Assembly: GCF_000204195.1 (NCBI RefSeq)
Contig: NZ_AFBG01000016.1
Location: 62,001-126,000 of the forward strand
Reading direction: 5' to 3'
From: Acidovorax radicis N35
GTDB taxonomy: Bacteria; Pseudomonadota; Gammaproteobacteria; Burkholderiales; Burkholderiaceae_C
Length of the DNA stretch: 64,000 bases
Shown here one piece after another: positions 37,098-45,650 of this stretch. Each line of letters starts with the position of its first letter. Within the stretch, counting starts at the first letter, position 1. A model generated the notes under the pieces. The model searched no databases and had not been told where the DNA came from. It saw only the letters and a program-made list of their open reading frames with translations. The position numbers and the translations under genes were made by a program.

Positions 37098-37925
37098 TTA
37101 CTTGCCCGCGTTCGGGAAAAACAGCTGCTCGCCCCCAATCTTGTAGCCCGCGATAGCCTGCTGGCCGGCGGGCGACACCACCCAGTCCACAAACTTCTGC
37201 GCGTCTTGCGCCTTCACGTGCGGGTGCTTGGCGGGGTTGACGACCATCACGCCATACTGGTTGAAGAGCTTGGTGTCGCCCTCGACCAGGATGGCCAGGT
37301 CGGCGCGGTTCTTGAAATTGAGCCAGGTGCCTCGGTCGGCCAGCACGTAGGCGCCGCTGGATGCCGCGATGTTGAGCGCGGGGCCCATGCCGCAGCCACA
37401 CTCCTTGTAGCCGCTGCCCTTGGCGGCGTCGGCGCCCGCAAGCTTCCAGTAGCGCAGCTCGGCCGCATGGGTGCCGCTTTTGTCGCCGCGCGAGATGAAG
37501 TTGCCGTTGGCAGCGGCCAGTGTCTGCAGGGCCTGCACGATGTCCTTGCCCTTGGCGCTCACCGGGTCGTTCTTGGGGCCCACCAGGATGAAGTCGTTGT
37601 ACATCACGGCATAGCGCTTCACGCCCCAGCCATCCGCCACAAACTTCTCTTCGGCCACCTGGTCGTGCACGAAGAGCACATCCGCATCGCCCCGGCGCGC
37701 CATGTCCAGGGCCTGCCCGGTGCCCAGCGCCACCACCTTGGTGTCGAGCCCGCTGGCCTTCTTGAACTCGGGCAGCAGGTAGCCGAACAGGCCCGATTGT
37801 TCGGTGGACGTGGTGGATGCCATGGTGATGCTCTGTGCGAAGGCAGACCCACTTGCTACAAAAATAATAGCTGCCAGCGCTTTATAAAAAAGCGCTGGGG
37901 CACAAAAAGACTTGAAACTTTTCAT
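37098..37925 (-). CDS. tupA: Tungstate ABC transporter substrate-binding protein with repeat-encoded signal peptide
   Basis: 275 residues. The mature protein starts near QSITMASTTSTEQSGLFGYL, a TupA hallmark, with GTGQALDMARRGDADVLFVHD, DFILVGPKNDP and FISRGDKSGTHAAELRYW. Binds tungstate (or molybdate) in the periplasm for TupBC. Odd: signal-peptide residues about 5-23 (within APALFYKALAAIIFVAS) are encoded by a complete family-1 palindromic repeat (37857-37912). Upstream, a family-2 repeat brings a terminator-like hairpin between tupC and tupA. Confidence 0.92.
   Translation of the reverse strand: MKSFKSFCAPALFYKALAAIIFVASGSAFAQSITMASTTSTEQSGLFGYLLPEFKKASGLDTKVVALGTGQALDMARRGDADVLFVHDQVAEEKFVADGWGVKRYAVMYNDFILVGPKNDPVSAKGKDIVQALQTLAAANGNFISRGDKSGTHAAELRYWKLAGADAAKGSGYKECGCGMGPALNIAASSGAYVLADRGTWLNFKNRADLAILVEGDTKLFNQYGVMVVNPAKHPHVKAQDAQKFVDWVVSPAGQQAIAGYKIGGEQLFFPNAGK
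37857..37912. repeat. Family-1 palindromic repeat inside the tupA signal-peptide coding region
   Basis: Minus-strand text ccagcgcttttttataaagc followed by gctggcagctattatttttg, matching the intergenic copies at 51726 and 55103. Here it is in frame within tupA. Confidence 0.85.
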
Positions 37926-37928
37926 CGC

Positions 37929-37998
37929 GGAGCCGCCCCAAGATGAAAAAGCCCCCCTGGGGGGCAGCGACCACACGAAGTGGGGAGCGTGGGGGTCA
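37929..37998. repeat. Family-2 repeat between tupC and tupA, with terminator-like hairpin
   Basis: Shares the core ggggggcagcga and the end gagcgtgggggtca with 17953-18024. On the minus strand it contains GCCCCCC-A-GGGGGGC followed by TTTTT (37946-37965), an intrinsic-terminator-like structure 21 bp before the tupA ATG. Confidence 0.75.
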
Positions 37999-38005
37999 AT
38001 TCTCG

Positions 38006-38734
38006 TCATACCAGTTCTCCTTTGACAAACAGACGGGCGGCCTCGGGCAAGGGGCCATTGAAAAAATCGTGCACCGGCAGGTCGGCCACCAGGCGACCGT
38101 GTTCCAGGTAGATCACGCGGCTGGCCAGGCGCTTGACCTGGCCCAGGTTGTGGCTGCTGAACACCATGGTCACCGGGTGCGCCGGGCCTGCCGCGCTGTG
38201 GCTGGCGGCAAAGTCGGCCATCAACGCCTCGACCTCGCGCTTGGCATGGGGGTCGAGGCTGGCGGTGGGTTCGTCCAGCAGCAGCACATCGGGCCGCAGC
38301 GCCCAGGCACGGGCCAGCGCCACACGCTGCTGCTGGCCACCCGACAGGGTGCGTGCGTTCTGCGCGGCAATGTCCTGCAGCCCCACACGCTGCAAGGCGG
38401 CAATGGCCTGCAGCCGCGCATCGCGCCACCGCGTGCCACGCAGCCACAGGGCAAGTGCCACGTTGTTCTGCGCACTCGTGCGCAGCATGTGCGGGCGCTG
38501 GAACAGCATGGCCTGGCGGAAGGCCGCGTTGCATTGAAAGCCGCCGCCGCTGGCGTCGGCCAGGCCGTTGAGCACGCGCAGCAGTGTGCTTTTGCCACTG
38601 CCATTGGCGCCCACCAGTGCCACGTGCTCGCCGGGCGCGATGCGCAGCGTGACCTGGTCCAGCGCCTGCACGCGGCCATAGCGCACCGTCACCTGGCGCA
38701 GATCGACCCAGGGGTTTGCCAAAGGCCCGCTCAT
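38006..38734 (-). CDS. tupC: Tungstate ABC transporter ATP-binding protein
   Basis: 242 residues from the ATG at 38734, which overlaps the tupB stop (ATGA). Walker A LVGANGSGKSTLLRVLNGL, signature LSGGQQQRVALARA, Walker B VLLLDEPTASLD, switch FSSHNLGQV. Energises uptake through TupB. Confidence 0.92.
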   Translation of the reverse strand: MSGPLANPWVDLRQVTVRYGRVQALDQVTLRIAPGEHVALVGANGSGKSTLLRVLNGLADASGGGFQCNAAFRQAMLFQRPHMLRTSAQNNVALALWLRGTRWRDARLQAIAALQRVGLQDIAAQNARTLSGGQQQRVALARAWALRPDVLLLDEPTASLDPHAKREVEALMADFAASHSAAGPAHPVTMVFSSHNLGQVKRLASRVIYLEHGRLVADLPVHDFFNGPLPEAARLFVKGELV

Positions 38735-39468
38735 GCCGCCACCCCCACGGGCGTGCTGGACGCAGAGCCATCCACGCGTTCGCGCCAGCGCCGCACCAGC
38801 GCGATCAGCACATTGAGCGCCAGCACCACGGTCAGCAGGATGATGCCCAGCGCCAGCGCCAGGGGCAGGTCGCCCTTGCTGGTCTCCAGCGCGATGGCGG
38901 TGGTCATCACGCGCGTGAAGCCGTCGATGTTGCCGCCCACGATCATCACCGCGCCCACCTCGGAGATCGCGCGGCCAAACGATGCCAGCAGCACCGTGAG
39001 CAAGGCATAGCGTTCGTCCCAGGCCAGCAGCAGGCTGCGCAGCAACGGGCCAGCGCCCATGGAGCGCAGCTGTTCGCCATGCGCGCGTTCGGCGTCTTCC
39101 ACCACCTGGCGCGTGAGCGCCGTGACCACCGGCAAGACCAAGATGGCCTGCGCCAGCACCATGGCCTTGAAACTGAACAACCACCCCAGCGAGCCGAGCG
39201 GCCCGCTGCGCGAGAGCACCAGGTACACCACCAGCCCCACCACCACCGACGGCACCGCCAGCAAAGTGTTGAGCACCGCCAGCGCGGCTCCCCGCCCGGC
39301 AAAGCGGGCGACCCCGAGCCAGGCGCCCAGCACCAGGCCCACACCGCAGGCAATCAGGCAGGCAGTGGCGCTGACAGACAGGGAACGGCCCACGATGGTC
39401 CAGAGGACGGGGTCGGACGAGAGGGTGAGTTGCAGCGCTGTGCTCGCGCTTTCCGAGAGAGTGGACAT
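38731..39468 (-). CDS. tupB: Tungstate ABC transporter permease
   Basis: 245 residues, about six membrane spans, from MSTLSESASTALQLTLSSDP. TupB/YvrB-type features include AVPSVVVGLVVYLVLSRSGP, EQLRSMGAGPLLRSLLLAWDE and FGRAISEVGAVMIVGGNIDG. First gene of the tupB-C-A operon and divergent from the HTH regulator 50 bp away. Confidence 0.92.
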   Translation of the reverse strand: MSTLSESASTALQLTLSSDPVLWTIVGRSLSVSATACLIACGVGLVLGAWLGVARFAGRGAALAVLNTLLAVPSVVVGLVVYLVLSRSGPLGSLGWLFSFKAMVLAQAILVLPVVTALTRQVVEDAERAHGEQLRSMGAGPLLRSLLLAWDERYALLTVLLASFGRAISEVGAVMIVGGNIDGFTRVMTTAIALETSKGDLPLALALGIILLTVVLALNVLIALVRRWRERVDGSASSTPVGVAA

Positions 39469-39518
39469 GGGTTCGGCTATCGTAGGCACCCAAGCAATGT
39501 CCAGCGATATGAACTCCC

Positions 39519-40640
39519 GTGCATAGGGTCCAACTTCACTACACACTCAGCCGCGATGCAGGCAACGCCCTGATCCGCAACCCGCTGCCCGAACTGCTGC
39601 AGGCGGTGGCAGAACAAGGCTCCATCTCGGGTGCTGCACGGGGGCTGGACCTGTCGTACCGCCATGTCTGGGGCGCGCTCAAGCGCTGGGAGGAGCAACT
39701 GGGCGGCGAGCTGATCATCTGGGGCAAGGGCCAGTCGGCCCAGCTCAGCGAGTTCGGAGCGAAGCTGCTGTGGGCCGAGCGCCAGGCCCAGGCGCGGCTG
39801 GCACCACAGATTGCCGCACTGCACGCCGACCTGGAGCGCGCGTTTGCCGTGGCCTTCGACCCCAACGCCCATGTACTCACCATGTACGCCAGCCATGACG
39901 ATGCCCTGGTGGCGTTGCGCACCCATGCCGCCGCACAGGCCGATGCGGGCGCGCTGCACATCGATATCCGCTTCACCGGCAGCGTGGACGCGATCCGCGC
40001 GCTGAACGAGGGCCGATGCACGCTCGCGGGCTTTCACACGGTGGAGCAGCCTGCCGCCGATTCATTGACCGCACGCACCTACAAGCCTCTGCTGCAGCCC
40101 GGGCTGCACAAGATCATCGGCTTTGCCCAGCGCACACAGGGCCTCATCGTGGCACCGGGCAACCCGCTCGGGCTGGGCAGCCTGGCCGACGTGGCGCGCA
40201 CCGGCGCCCGTTTTCTCAACCGGCCGCTGGGCACGGGCACCCGCGTGCTGCTCGACGACCTGCTCGCCCAGGCGGGCCTTTCTGCCTCGGCCATCCAGGG
40301 CTACGCGCTCAACGAACCGTCGCACACCGCCATCGCCCAGGCCGTGGCAGCGGGAGCAGCCGATGTGGGCATGGGCATCGAAGTGGCCGCCCGGGCTCGC
40401 GGGCTGGATTTTGTGCCGCTGGTGCACGAGTGCTACCACCTGGCCTGCCTGAAATCCAGCCTGGACCAGCCCGCCACACTGGCACTGCGCACCTTGCTGC
40501 AGACCCCAGAATGGCTGGCCCAGATGGCCACCCTGCCGGGCTACGCCCCCTGGCACTGCGGCGAGGTGCAGGCCATGAACACGGTGCTGCCGTGGTGGCG
40601 CTTCACACGCCCCAAGCTCGCCCCGCGCGCACGGGCTTGA
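39519..40640 (+). CDS. ModE-type HTH regulator fused to a periplasmic-binding-like domain (tungstate/molybdate sensor)
   Basis: 373 residues. The only available start is the GTG at 39519; an in-frame stop lies just upstream. Residues 1-95 are a ModE-like winged helix (LLQAVAEQGSISGAARGLDLSYRHVWGALKRWEEQLGG). The rest is a substrate-binding-like fold (TMYASHDDALVALR, TQGLIVAPGNPLGLGSLADV, MGIEVAARARGLDFVPLVHE), which probably senses a metal oxyanion or molybdopterin-related ligand in the cytoplasm. Divergent from tupBCA and the evident regulator of it. Half-sites CTATCG and CGATAT flank the 39477-39510 gap. Confidence 0.87.
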   Translation: MHRVQLHYTLSRDAGNALIRNPLPELLQAVAEQGSISGAARGLDLSYRHVWGALKRWEEQLGGELIIWGKGQSAQLSEFGAKLLWAERQAQARLAPQIAALHADLERAFAVAFDPNAHVLTMYASHDDALVALRTHAAAQADAGALHIDIRFTGSVDAIRALNEGRCTLAGFHTVEQPAADSLTARTYKPLLQPGLHKIIGFAQRTQGLIVAPGNPLGLGSLADVARTGARFLNRPLGTGTRVLLDDLLAQAGLSASAIQGYALNEPSHTAIAQAVAAGAADVGMGIEVAARARGLDFVPLVHECYHLACLKSSLDQPATLALRTLLQTPEWLAQMATLPGYAPWHCGEVQAMNTVLPWWRFTRPKLAPRARA

Positions 40641-40973
40641 AGGCTGGCGGACCTCCGCCCAGCGCAACCCCGACATCTGTCATAGCAAAAGAGATGCCGT
40701 CGGCAGTCCCTCAGAGGCTTTGCGGGCCTATCTCGGGTGCAAAACCCTTGCAGGCTGGAAACAGAGGATGGGGGGTTGCGCCAACGACGGGAAGGTCTGG
40801 TGAGAGGGGCTGTGGGGGAAGACGGCACAACCCCACCTAAGGAAAACCCCAGGTTTCCGCGTCAGGCTTTCTTCAGCGGCAAAGGGGTAGTATCCGCGTA
40901 ACTTCCAGACACCAGCAGACCCAACAGCGCATTGGGCCTGCATCACCGTTTTTATACTCGCAGGAGACACCAA
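40641..40973. other. Gene-free leader upstream of the plus-strand TRAP dctQM
   Basis: 333 bp without a credible gene. It contains the GGAAAACCC motif at 40840-40850 (reverse complement of the TRAP-associated element) and ends with an AGGAGA ribosome site for the GTG-started dctQ. Confidence 0.5.
40840..40850. promoter_or_regulatory. Shared TRAP motif (AGGAAAACCCC)
   Basis: Reverse complement GGGGTTTTCCT; it starts 134 bp and ends 124 bp upstream of the dctQ start. Comparable to 45402 and 46857, which lie 114-134 bp upstream of their binding-protein genes. Confidence 0.4.
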
Positions 40974-41513
40974 GTGTCAGCACTACTCAAATTGGCCCTG
41001 GGCATGGACTGGATTTCCAGCCAACTCAGCAAGATTGCAACCTGGACCGTCCTCGCCGCGGCGCTCATATCGGCAGGCAACGCCTTCATCCGTTACGGGC
41101 TGGACCTCAGCTCCAACGCATGGCTCGAAATCCAGTGGTACCTGTTTGCCGCCACCGTGATGCTGGGCGCCCCCTTTGTGCTGTACATGAACGAGCATGT
41201 GCGCGTGGACATCATCTACGGCAAGCTGCGTGGCAACAAACAGGTGTATGTCGACATTGCAGGGCTGGTCGTCTTTCTGCTGCCGGCCATGGCACTGATC
41301 GCCTACCTGAGCTGGCCGCTGTTCACCCGCGCACTTTTCTCTGGCGAGATGTCGAACAACGCCGGGGGCCTGATCCGCTGGCCCGCCATCATGCTCATGC
41401 CAGTTGGCTTTTCACTGATGTTCCTGCAGGGCCTGGCAGAGATCACCAAGCGCGTGGCTTACCTGCGCGGCATCTACGAGATGAACACCCACTACGAGAA
41501 ACCGGTTCAGTAA
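40974..41513 (+). CDS. dctQ: TRAP transporter small permease (DctQ/TakQ-like)
   Basis: 179 residues from a GTG start at 40974 preceded by AGGAGACACCAA. Four membrane segments; the DctQ region reads NAFIRYGLDLSSNAWLEIQWYLF followed by APFVLYMNEHVRVDIIYGKL. Goes with the large permease 96 bp downstream. Given the TakP-like receptors encoded opposite, the cargo is probably a 2-oxo acid. Confidence 0.88.
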   Translation: MSALLKLALGMDWISSQLSKIATWTVLAAALISAGNAFIRYGLDLSSNAWLEIQWYLFAATVMLGAPFVLYMNEHVRVDIIYGKLRGNKQVYVDIAGLVVFLLPAMALIAYLSWPLFTRALFSGEMSNNAGGLIRWPAIMLMPVGFSLMFLQGLAEITKRVAYLRGIYEMNTHYEKPVQ

Positions 41514-41609
41514 TCAGGCCCATCGCGCCCAACCATGAACCTGCGTTGCCGCTGAGCTGCCAAGCCACCCGCACCGCGATCTCAATTCCGGATTTTCAGG
41601 AACAACAAA

Positions 41610-43130
41610 ATGCAAATGGAAAACTTTGCCCCGATCATGTTCGCGGGCTTGGTGGTGGTGATGCTGATCGGCTTCCCCGTCGCCTTCTCGCTGGCCGCGC
41701 TGGGGCTGGCCTCGGGCTTTTTCGCCATCGAGATGGGCTGGTTCCCGGCCGTCTTCATGGCCAACCTGCCCATCAACATCTTCGGGATTCTGAGCAACGA
41801 GCTGCTGCTGGCGATCCCGTTCTTCACCTTCATGGGCGCCATCCTGGAGAAGTGCGGCCTGGCTGAAGACATGCTCGACTCCATGGGCCAGCTCTTTGGC
41901 ACCGTGCGCGGCGGCCTGGGTTACTCGGTGATCATCGTGGGCTTCATCCTCGGCGCCATCACCGGCACCGTGGCTGGCCAGGTGATTGCCATGGCGCTGA
42001 TCTCGCTGCCCGTGATGATCCGCTACGGCTACAACATGCGCTACGCCACGGGCGTGCTGGCGGCCTCGGGCACCATCACGCAGCTGGTGCCGCCCTCGCT
42101 GGTGCTGATCGTCATGGCCGACCAACTCGGCCGTTCCGTAGGCGACATGTACCGCGGCGCCTGGGGCCCTTCGATCCTGCAAGTGCTGATCTTTGCGGGC
42201 TACACCTTCATGCTGGGTGTGTTCAAGCCCCAGCACGTGCCGGGCATCCCGAAGGAAGCGCGCACCATGTCGGGGGCCAAGCTCTGGCTCAAGTGCCTGC
42301 GCGGCATCATCCCCTCGGCCCTGCTGATCTTTGCCGTGCTCGGCTCCATGGGTGGCTTGCCCGGCATCGACACCGCCATCGCGACCCCCACCGAAGCCGG
42401 TGCCATGGGCGTCGTGGGCGCCATGATCCTGGCTGCCATCCACAAGCGCCTGACCTTGTCGCTGATGTGGGAGGCCATGCAAGGCACGATGCGCCTGACG
42501 GCCATGGTGGTGTTCATCCTGATCGGTGCTCGCGTGTTCTCGATGGTGTTCCAGGGCGTGGATGGCGCCAAGTGGGTCGAGCATCTGCTGTCGGGCCTGC
42601 CCGGCGGGCAGATCGGCTTCCTGATCGTCGTGAACCTGTTCATCTTCTTCCTGGCGTTCTTCCTCGACTTCTTCGAAATCGCCTTCATCATCTTGCCGAT
42701 GCTGGGCCCGGTCGCGGACAAGCTGGGCATCGACCTGATCTGGTTCGGTGTGCTGCTGTGCGTGAACATGCAAACGAGCTTCATGCACCCGCCCTTTGGC
42801 TTCGCGCTGTTCTACCTGCGCGGTATCGCCAACACGCTGTTCAAGGAAGGACGTATTCCCAAACCCGTGCTCTCCAGCGACATCTACATGGGTGCGATCC
42901 CCTGGGTGATCATGCAACTGCTGCTGGTGACCATCGTGATCTTTGTGCCGCAGACGGTGACCATGTTCCTGCCCAAGCAGGAGATCATCGATACCGACAA
43001 GGTCCAGATCGACGTACCCGCCGATGACCTGATGCGCTCGGAAGGCACGCCCAATGCAGGCGGAGAAACCGCTGGCGAGAACCCATTCGGCAACGCCCCG
43101 GCTGAAGCAGCTTCGGAACCCGCAAAGTGA
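41610..43130 (+). CDS. dctM: TRAP transporter large permease (DctM/TakM-like)
   Basis: 506 residues, about 12 membrane segments, with GAITGTVAGQVIAMALISLPVM, SGTITQLVPPSLVLIVMADQ and MQTSFMHPPFGFALFYLRG. A soluble C-terminal tail of about 45 acidic and Ala-rich residues (from EIIDTDKVQIDVPADDL) is longer than in the uronate DctM of this window. No receptor gene is on the same strand; the two TakP-like receptors lie 1.1 and 2.5 kb downstream on the other strand. Confidence 0.92.
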   Translation: MQMENFAPIMFAGLVVVMLIGFPVAFSLAALGLASGFFAIEMGWFPAVFMANLPINIFGILSNELLLAIPFFTFMGAILEKCGLAEDMLDSMGQLFGTVRGGLGYSVIIVGFILGAITGTVAGQVIAMALISLPVMIRYGYNMRYATGVLAASGTITQLVPPSLVLIVMADQLGRSVGDMYRGAWGPSILQVLIFAGYTFMLGVFKPQHVPGIPKEARTMSGAKLWLKCLRGIIPSALLIFAVLGSMGGLPGIDTAIATPTEAGAMGVVGAMILAAIHKRLTLSLMWEAMQGTMRLTAMVVFILIGARVFSMVFQGVDGAKWVEHLLSGLPGGQIGFLIVVNLFIFFLAFFLDFFEIAFIILPMLGPVADKLGIDLIWFGVLLCVNMQTSFMHPPFGFALFYLRGIANTLFKEGRIPKPVLSSDIYMGAIPWVIMQLLLVTIVIFVPQTVTMFLPKQEIIDTDKVQIDVPADDLMRSEGTPNAGGETAGENPFGNAPAEAASEPAK

Positions 43131-43161
43131 TGCACAGGCCCTCTCCAGCCCCCTCATTGCC

Positions 43162-43650
43162 ATGCTGAACTTCACGCCATTGCCCCTGCCCGAGCCCTTT
43201 CGATTTGCACCAGAGGGCGGCACGGTCGTGGGACCCGCGTTTTCGCGCTCCTTCCGGCTCCTGGCCACCGTGATCGTGGGTGGATGCGCCCTGTGGTTCG
43301 CCCAGTTGTGGACGCGGGGCGCACTGGGCACTTCAGTGGGCACCGGCACCGGGTGGTTCATTGCGGGGCTTGCACTGATGGCCTGGACCTGGTGGAGCAT
43401 CATGGTGAGCACCACACGCCTGGACCAGCGAGGCCTGCACCAGCGCTGGGTGTGGGACAAGGAAATGGCCTACGACGACCTGGCTTACGTGCGGCTGATC
43501 CGGGTCCGTGGATTCAGCTGGCTCATCGCGCCGCGTCTGTATGTGCGCACCCTGGCGGGCAAATTCACCGTGTTCTATGGCGCTACACCGGCCTTGATCC
43601 AGGAGTTTGAACGCATGAGGACAGAGCTCAGCACCTTTCGGCAGTTCTGA
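43162..43650 (+). CDS. Hypothetical membrane protein, 162 residues
   Basis: No recognised family. Two membrane spans (FRLLATVIVGGCALWFAQLW and GWFIAGLALMAWTWWSIMV) followed by a soluble beta-rich part (DQRGLHQRWVWDKEMAYDDL, FSWLIAPRLYVRTLAG). The layout resembles small PH-like membrane proteins. The ATG at 43162 is 31 bp after dctM, so it may be the last gene of that unit; a strong terminator follows. Confidence 0.7.
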   Translation: MLNFTPLPLPEPFRFAPEGGTVVGPAFSRSFRLLATVIVGGCALWFAQLWTRGALGTSVGTGTGWFIAGLALMAWTWWSIMVSTTRLDQRGLHQRWVWDKEMAYDDLAYVRLIRVRGFSWLIAPRLYVRTLAGKFTVFYGATPALIQEFERMRTELSTFRQF

Positions 43651-43670
43651 GCTGCCACGGTTCGCAGCAA

Positions 43671-43704
43671 GGCGGGCATCCCAAAAGGGATGCCCGCCTT
43701 TTTT
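43671..43704 (+). terminator. Intrinsic terminator after the TRAP unit
   Basis: 12-bp perfect stem ggcgggcatccc / gggatgcccgcc with loop aaaa, then six T. Confidence 0.92.
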
Positions 43705-44155
43705 CATGGACCTTCGCAGGGCAGGCGAGCGTTCCATGCGGCCCCAAGGCCTCGTGAAGACCCTCCTGCATTCCTGCATGCCTTCGCCAGCTGAAGGCCT
43801 CTTTCGGAGCCTGCTGCACTGCCCTCTTTCAAGAACTCAAGGTGCTCCTTCACCTATCCGCAGTGCCACGCTAGAAGCACCTGCCGCTGCAGCAGAAACC
43901 AACTGACCTGGACCTGCCGACAAAGGGGATGGAGCCCCCTATGAGCACTATAAGCACTATGAGCAGTGAAAAGGCCTGCTCTGTGTATGCTCCCGGCCCC
44001 ACCCAGGAAGGCTGGCCAGCACTGCCTGTCTGGCCATTTCTGCCACGCCCATGTGGGTGCCTGAGACCCCGGCCCAGCCCCTTCGCCCGATCGCGGCGCT
44101 CTCTCCGCAAGATAGCCTGGAAGACCCACTCGCCACACGCTCCAACGGCGCCCAT

Positions 44156-44183
44156 AAAAAAACCGCGCCGAAGCGCGGTTTTT
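44156..44183 (-). terminator. Intrinsic terminator of the first TakP-like receptor gene
   Basis: On the minus strand aaaaaccgcgc-TTCG-gcgcggttttttt: an 11-bp stem with a stable TTCG tetraloop and seven T, 24 bp past the stop of the gene ending at 44207. Confidence 0.92.
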
Positions 44184-44206
44184 GTGTCGTGGTGATTAAC
44201 CCGGAC

Positions 44207-45289
44207 TCAGAGCTTGACGGTCTGCATGTAGCTGTCGAAGCGGCCTTCGGCCACGCGGAACCATGCCACCTGGTCGCGCTGGAAGTTGCGGAAGTCCGCA
44301 TAGATCTTCTTCCACTCCGGGCTCTTGGCATCGTTCTCGGCATACACCTCTTGGGAAGCCTTGAACGAGGCGTCCAGCACATCCTTGGTGAAGGGCAGGA
44401 GCTTGATCTTGGCGCCAATCAGTTGCTTCAAGGCGACGGGGTTGCGGGCATCGTACTTGGCCAGCATGTCCACGGCGGCGTGCGACGAAGCGGCCTGGAT
44501 GATGGCCTTGTTTTCGGGGGACAGTGCGTCAAATGCCTTCTGGTTGATGAAGAAGTCCACCTCGGGACCACCTTCCCACCAGCCGGGGTAGTAGTAGTGA
44601 GGCGCCACCTTGTTGAAGCCCAGCTTCTGGTCGTCATAAGGGCCGACCCATTCCGCCGCATCGATGGTGCCCTTTTCCAGAGCTTGGTAAATTTCGCCAC
44701 CGGGCAGGCTCTGGGGCACCACGCCCATCTTCTGCATCACTTCACCCACCAGGCCGCCGCCCAGGCGCATCTTCAGGCCCTTAAGGTCAGCGACCGACTT
44801 GATTTCCTTGCGGTACCAGCCACCCATCTGCGTGCCGGTGTTGCCACCTGCGAAGCTCAGCATGCCGTAGCCTGCATAGAACTCGTCCATGAGCTTGCGG
44901 CCGTTGCCGTGCATCATCCACGCGTTCATCTGGCGCGAGTTCATGCCGAACGGAATGGCCGAGCCCAGCGCGAAGGCGGGGTTCTTGCCGTAGAAATAGT
45001 ACGGCACGGTGTGGCACATTTCCACCGAGCCCTGCTGCACGCCGTCAGCCACACCCATGGCAGGCATCAGTTCGCCGCCAGCGTGCACCGAAATTTCGAA
45101 CTTGCCGCCCGACATGGCTTTCACCGCATTGGCAAACACCTCGGCACCGCCGTAGATGGTGTCAAGGGGCTTGGGGAAGCTCGATGCAAGGCGCCAGCGC
45201 ACAGCAGCCTGTGCGTGAACAGCAGGCGCCACCCCGGCGGCCAGCACGCCAGCAATGCCCGCATGCTTGATGATTGAACGACGATCCAT
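44207..45289 (-). CDS. TRAP solute-binding protein, TakP-like (2-oxo acid receptor), copy 1
   Basis: 360 residues. Tat-like signal MDRRSIIKHAGIAGVLAAG ending at AVHAQA. Strong resemblance to Rhodobacter TakP: WRLASSFPKPLDTIYGGAEV, EMCHTVPYYFYGKNPAFAL, GGNTGTQMGGWYRKEI, DAAEWVGPYDDQKLGFNKVA and YYYPGWWEGGPEVDFF. TakP binds pyruvate and related 2-oxo acids with sodium. SD GGAGAT upstream of the ATG at 45289. Monocistronic with its own terminator. Confidence 0.9.
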   Translation of the reverse strand: MDRRSIIKHAGIAGVLAAGVAPAVHAQAAVRWRLASSFPKPLDTIYGGAEVFANAVKAMSGGKFEISVHAGGELMPAMGVADGVQQGSVEMCHTVPYYFYGKNPAFALGSAIPFGMNSRQMNAWMMHGNGRKLMDEFYAGYGMLSFAGGNTGTQMGGWYRKEIKSVADLKGLKMRLGGGLVGEVMQKMGVVPQSLPGGEIYQALEKGTIDAAEWVGPYDDQKLGFNKVAPHYYYPGWWEGGPEVDFFINQKAFDALSPENKAIIQAASSHAAVDMLAKYDARNPVALKQLIGAKIKLLPFTKDVLDASFKASQEVYAENDAKSPEWKKIYADFRNFQRDQVAWFRVAEGRFDSYMQTVKL

Positions 45290-45401
45290 GTGGTTATCTC
45301 CGAAAACTCGATTGCACAACTTGGCGCGCAGGGCGGTAACCCTTGGCCCAAGAACTTTCTTACCGGAATCGATTGTAGGAACATGCCCTGTGCAGGATTT
45401 G

Positions 45402-45413
45402 CGGGTTTTCCCG
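45402..45413. promoter_or_regulatory. CGGGTTTTCCCG motif upstream of TakP-like copy 1
   Basis: Perfect CGGG/CCCG dyad around TTTT, 113-124 bp before the ATG at 45289. Member of the TRAP-associated motif set. Confidence 0.45.
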
Positions 45414-45611
45414 TGAAATCCCGGCCATCGCCGAAGGGCTTCAGGGTTCTGCAAGCATCGGCCCCGATGAGTCAACAAAGGCTGTTGAGTGCACGGCGCG
45501 CAAGCGCCACCGCAGACCGGCGAAACTGGCACACCCCATGCAAAAGCAGCCGAGCAAGGGCCGCCCCGCCGCATTGGCTGCACGCCCCTTCCCGAATAGC
45601 GCAGCAATTCG

Positions 45612-45650
45612 AGAGAAGGGGGAAGGCACGAAGCGCATCAGGGGGTGCCC
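45612..45650. repeat. Family-3 intergenic repeat, partial copy c
   Basis: Only the end gaaggcacgaagcgcatcag plus gggg matches copies a and b. Like them it abuts the 3' end of a minus-strand gene (stop at 45651). Confidence 0.55.

Larger units (their letters stand above)
43651..44206. other. Gene-free interval between convergent TRAP units
   Basis: About 555 bp. It holds the plus-strand terminator (43671) and the minus-strand terminator (44156). The middle (43705-44150) has no open frame that I can support. Confidence 0.6.
45290..45650. other. Intergenic region between the tandem TakP-like genes
   Basis: 361 bp without a gene. Contains the promoter region and GGGTTTTCCC motif of copy 1 and, at the far end, a partial family-3 repeat after the stop of copy 2. 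Confidence 0.55.

Noticed and set aside
41514..43460. 648-codon minus-strand frame opposite dctM
   Set aside because: His/Asp/Gln-rich shadow of a membrane protein gene.
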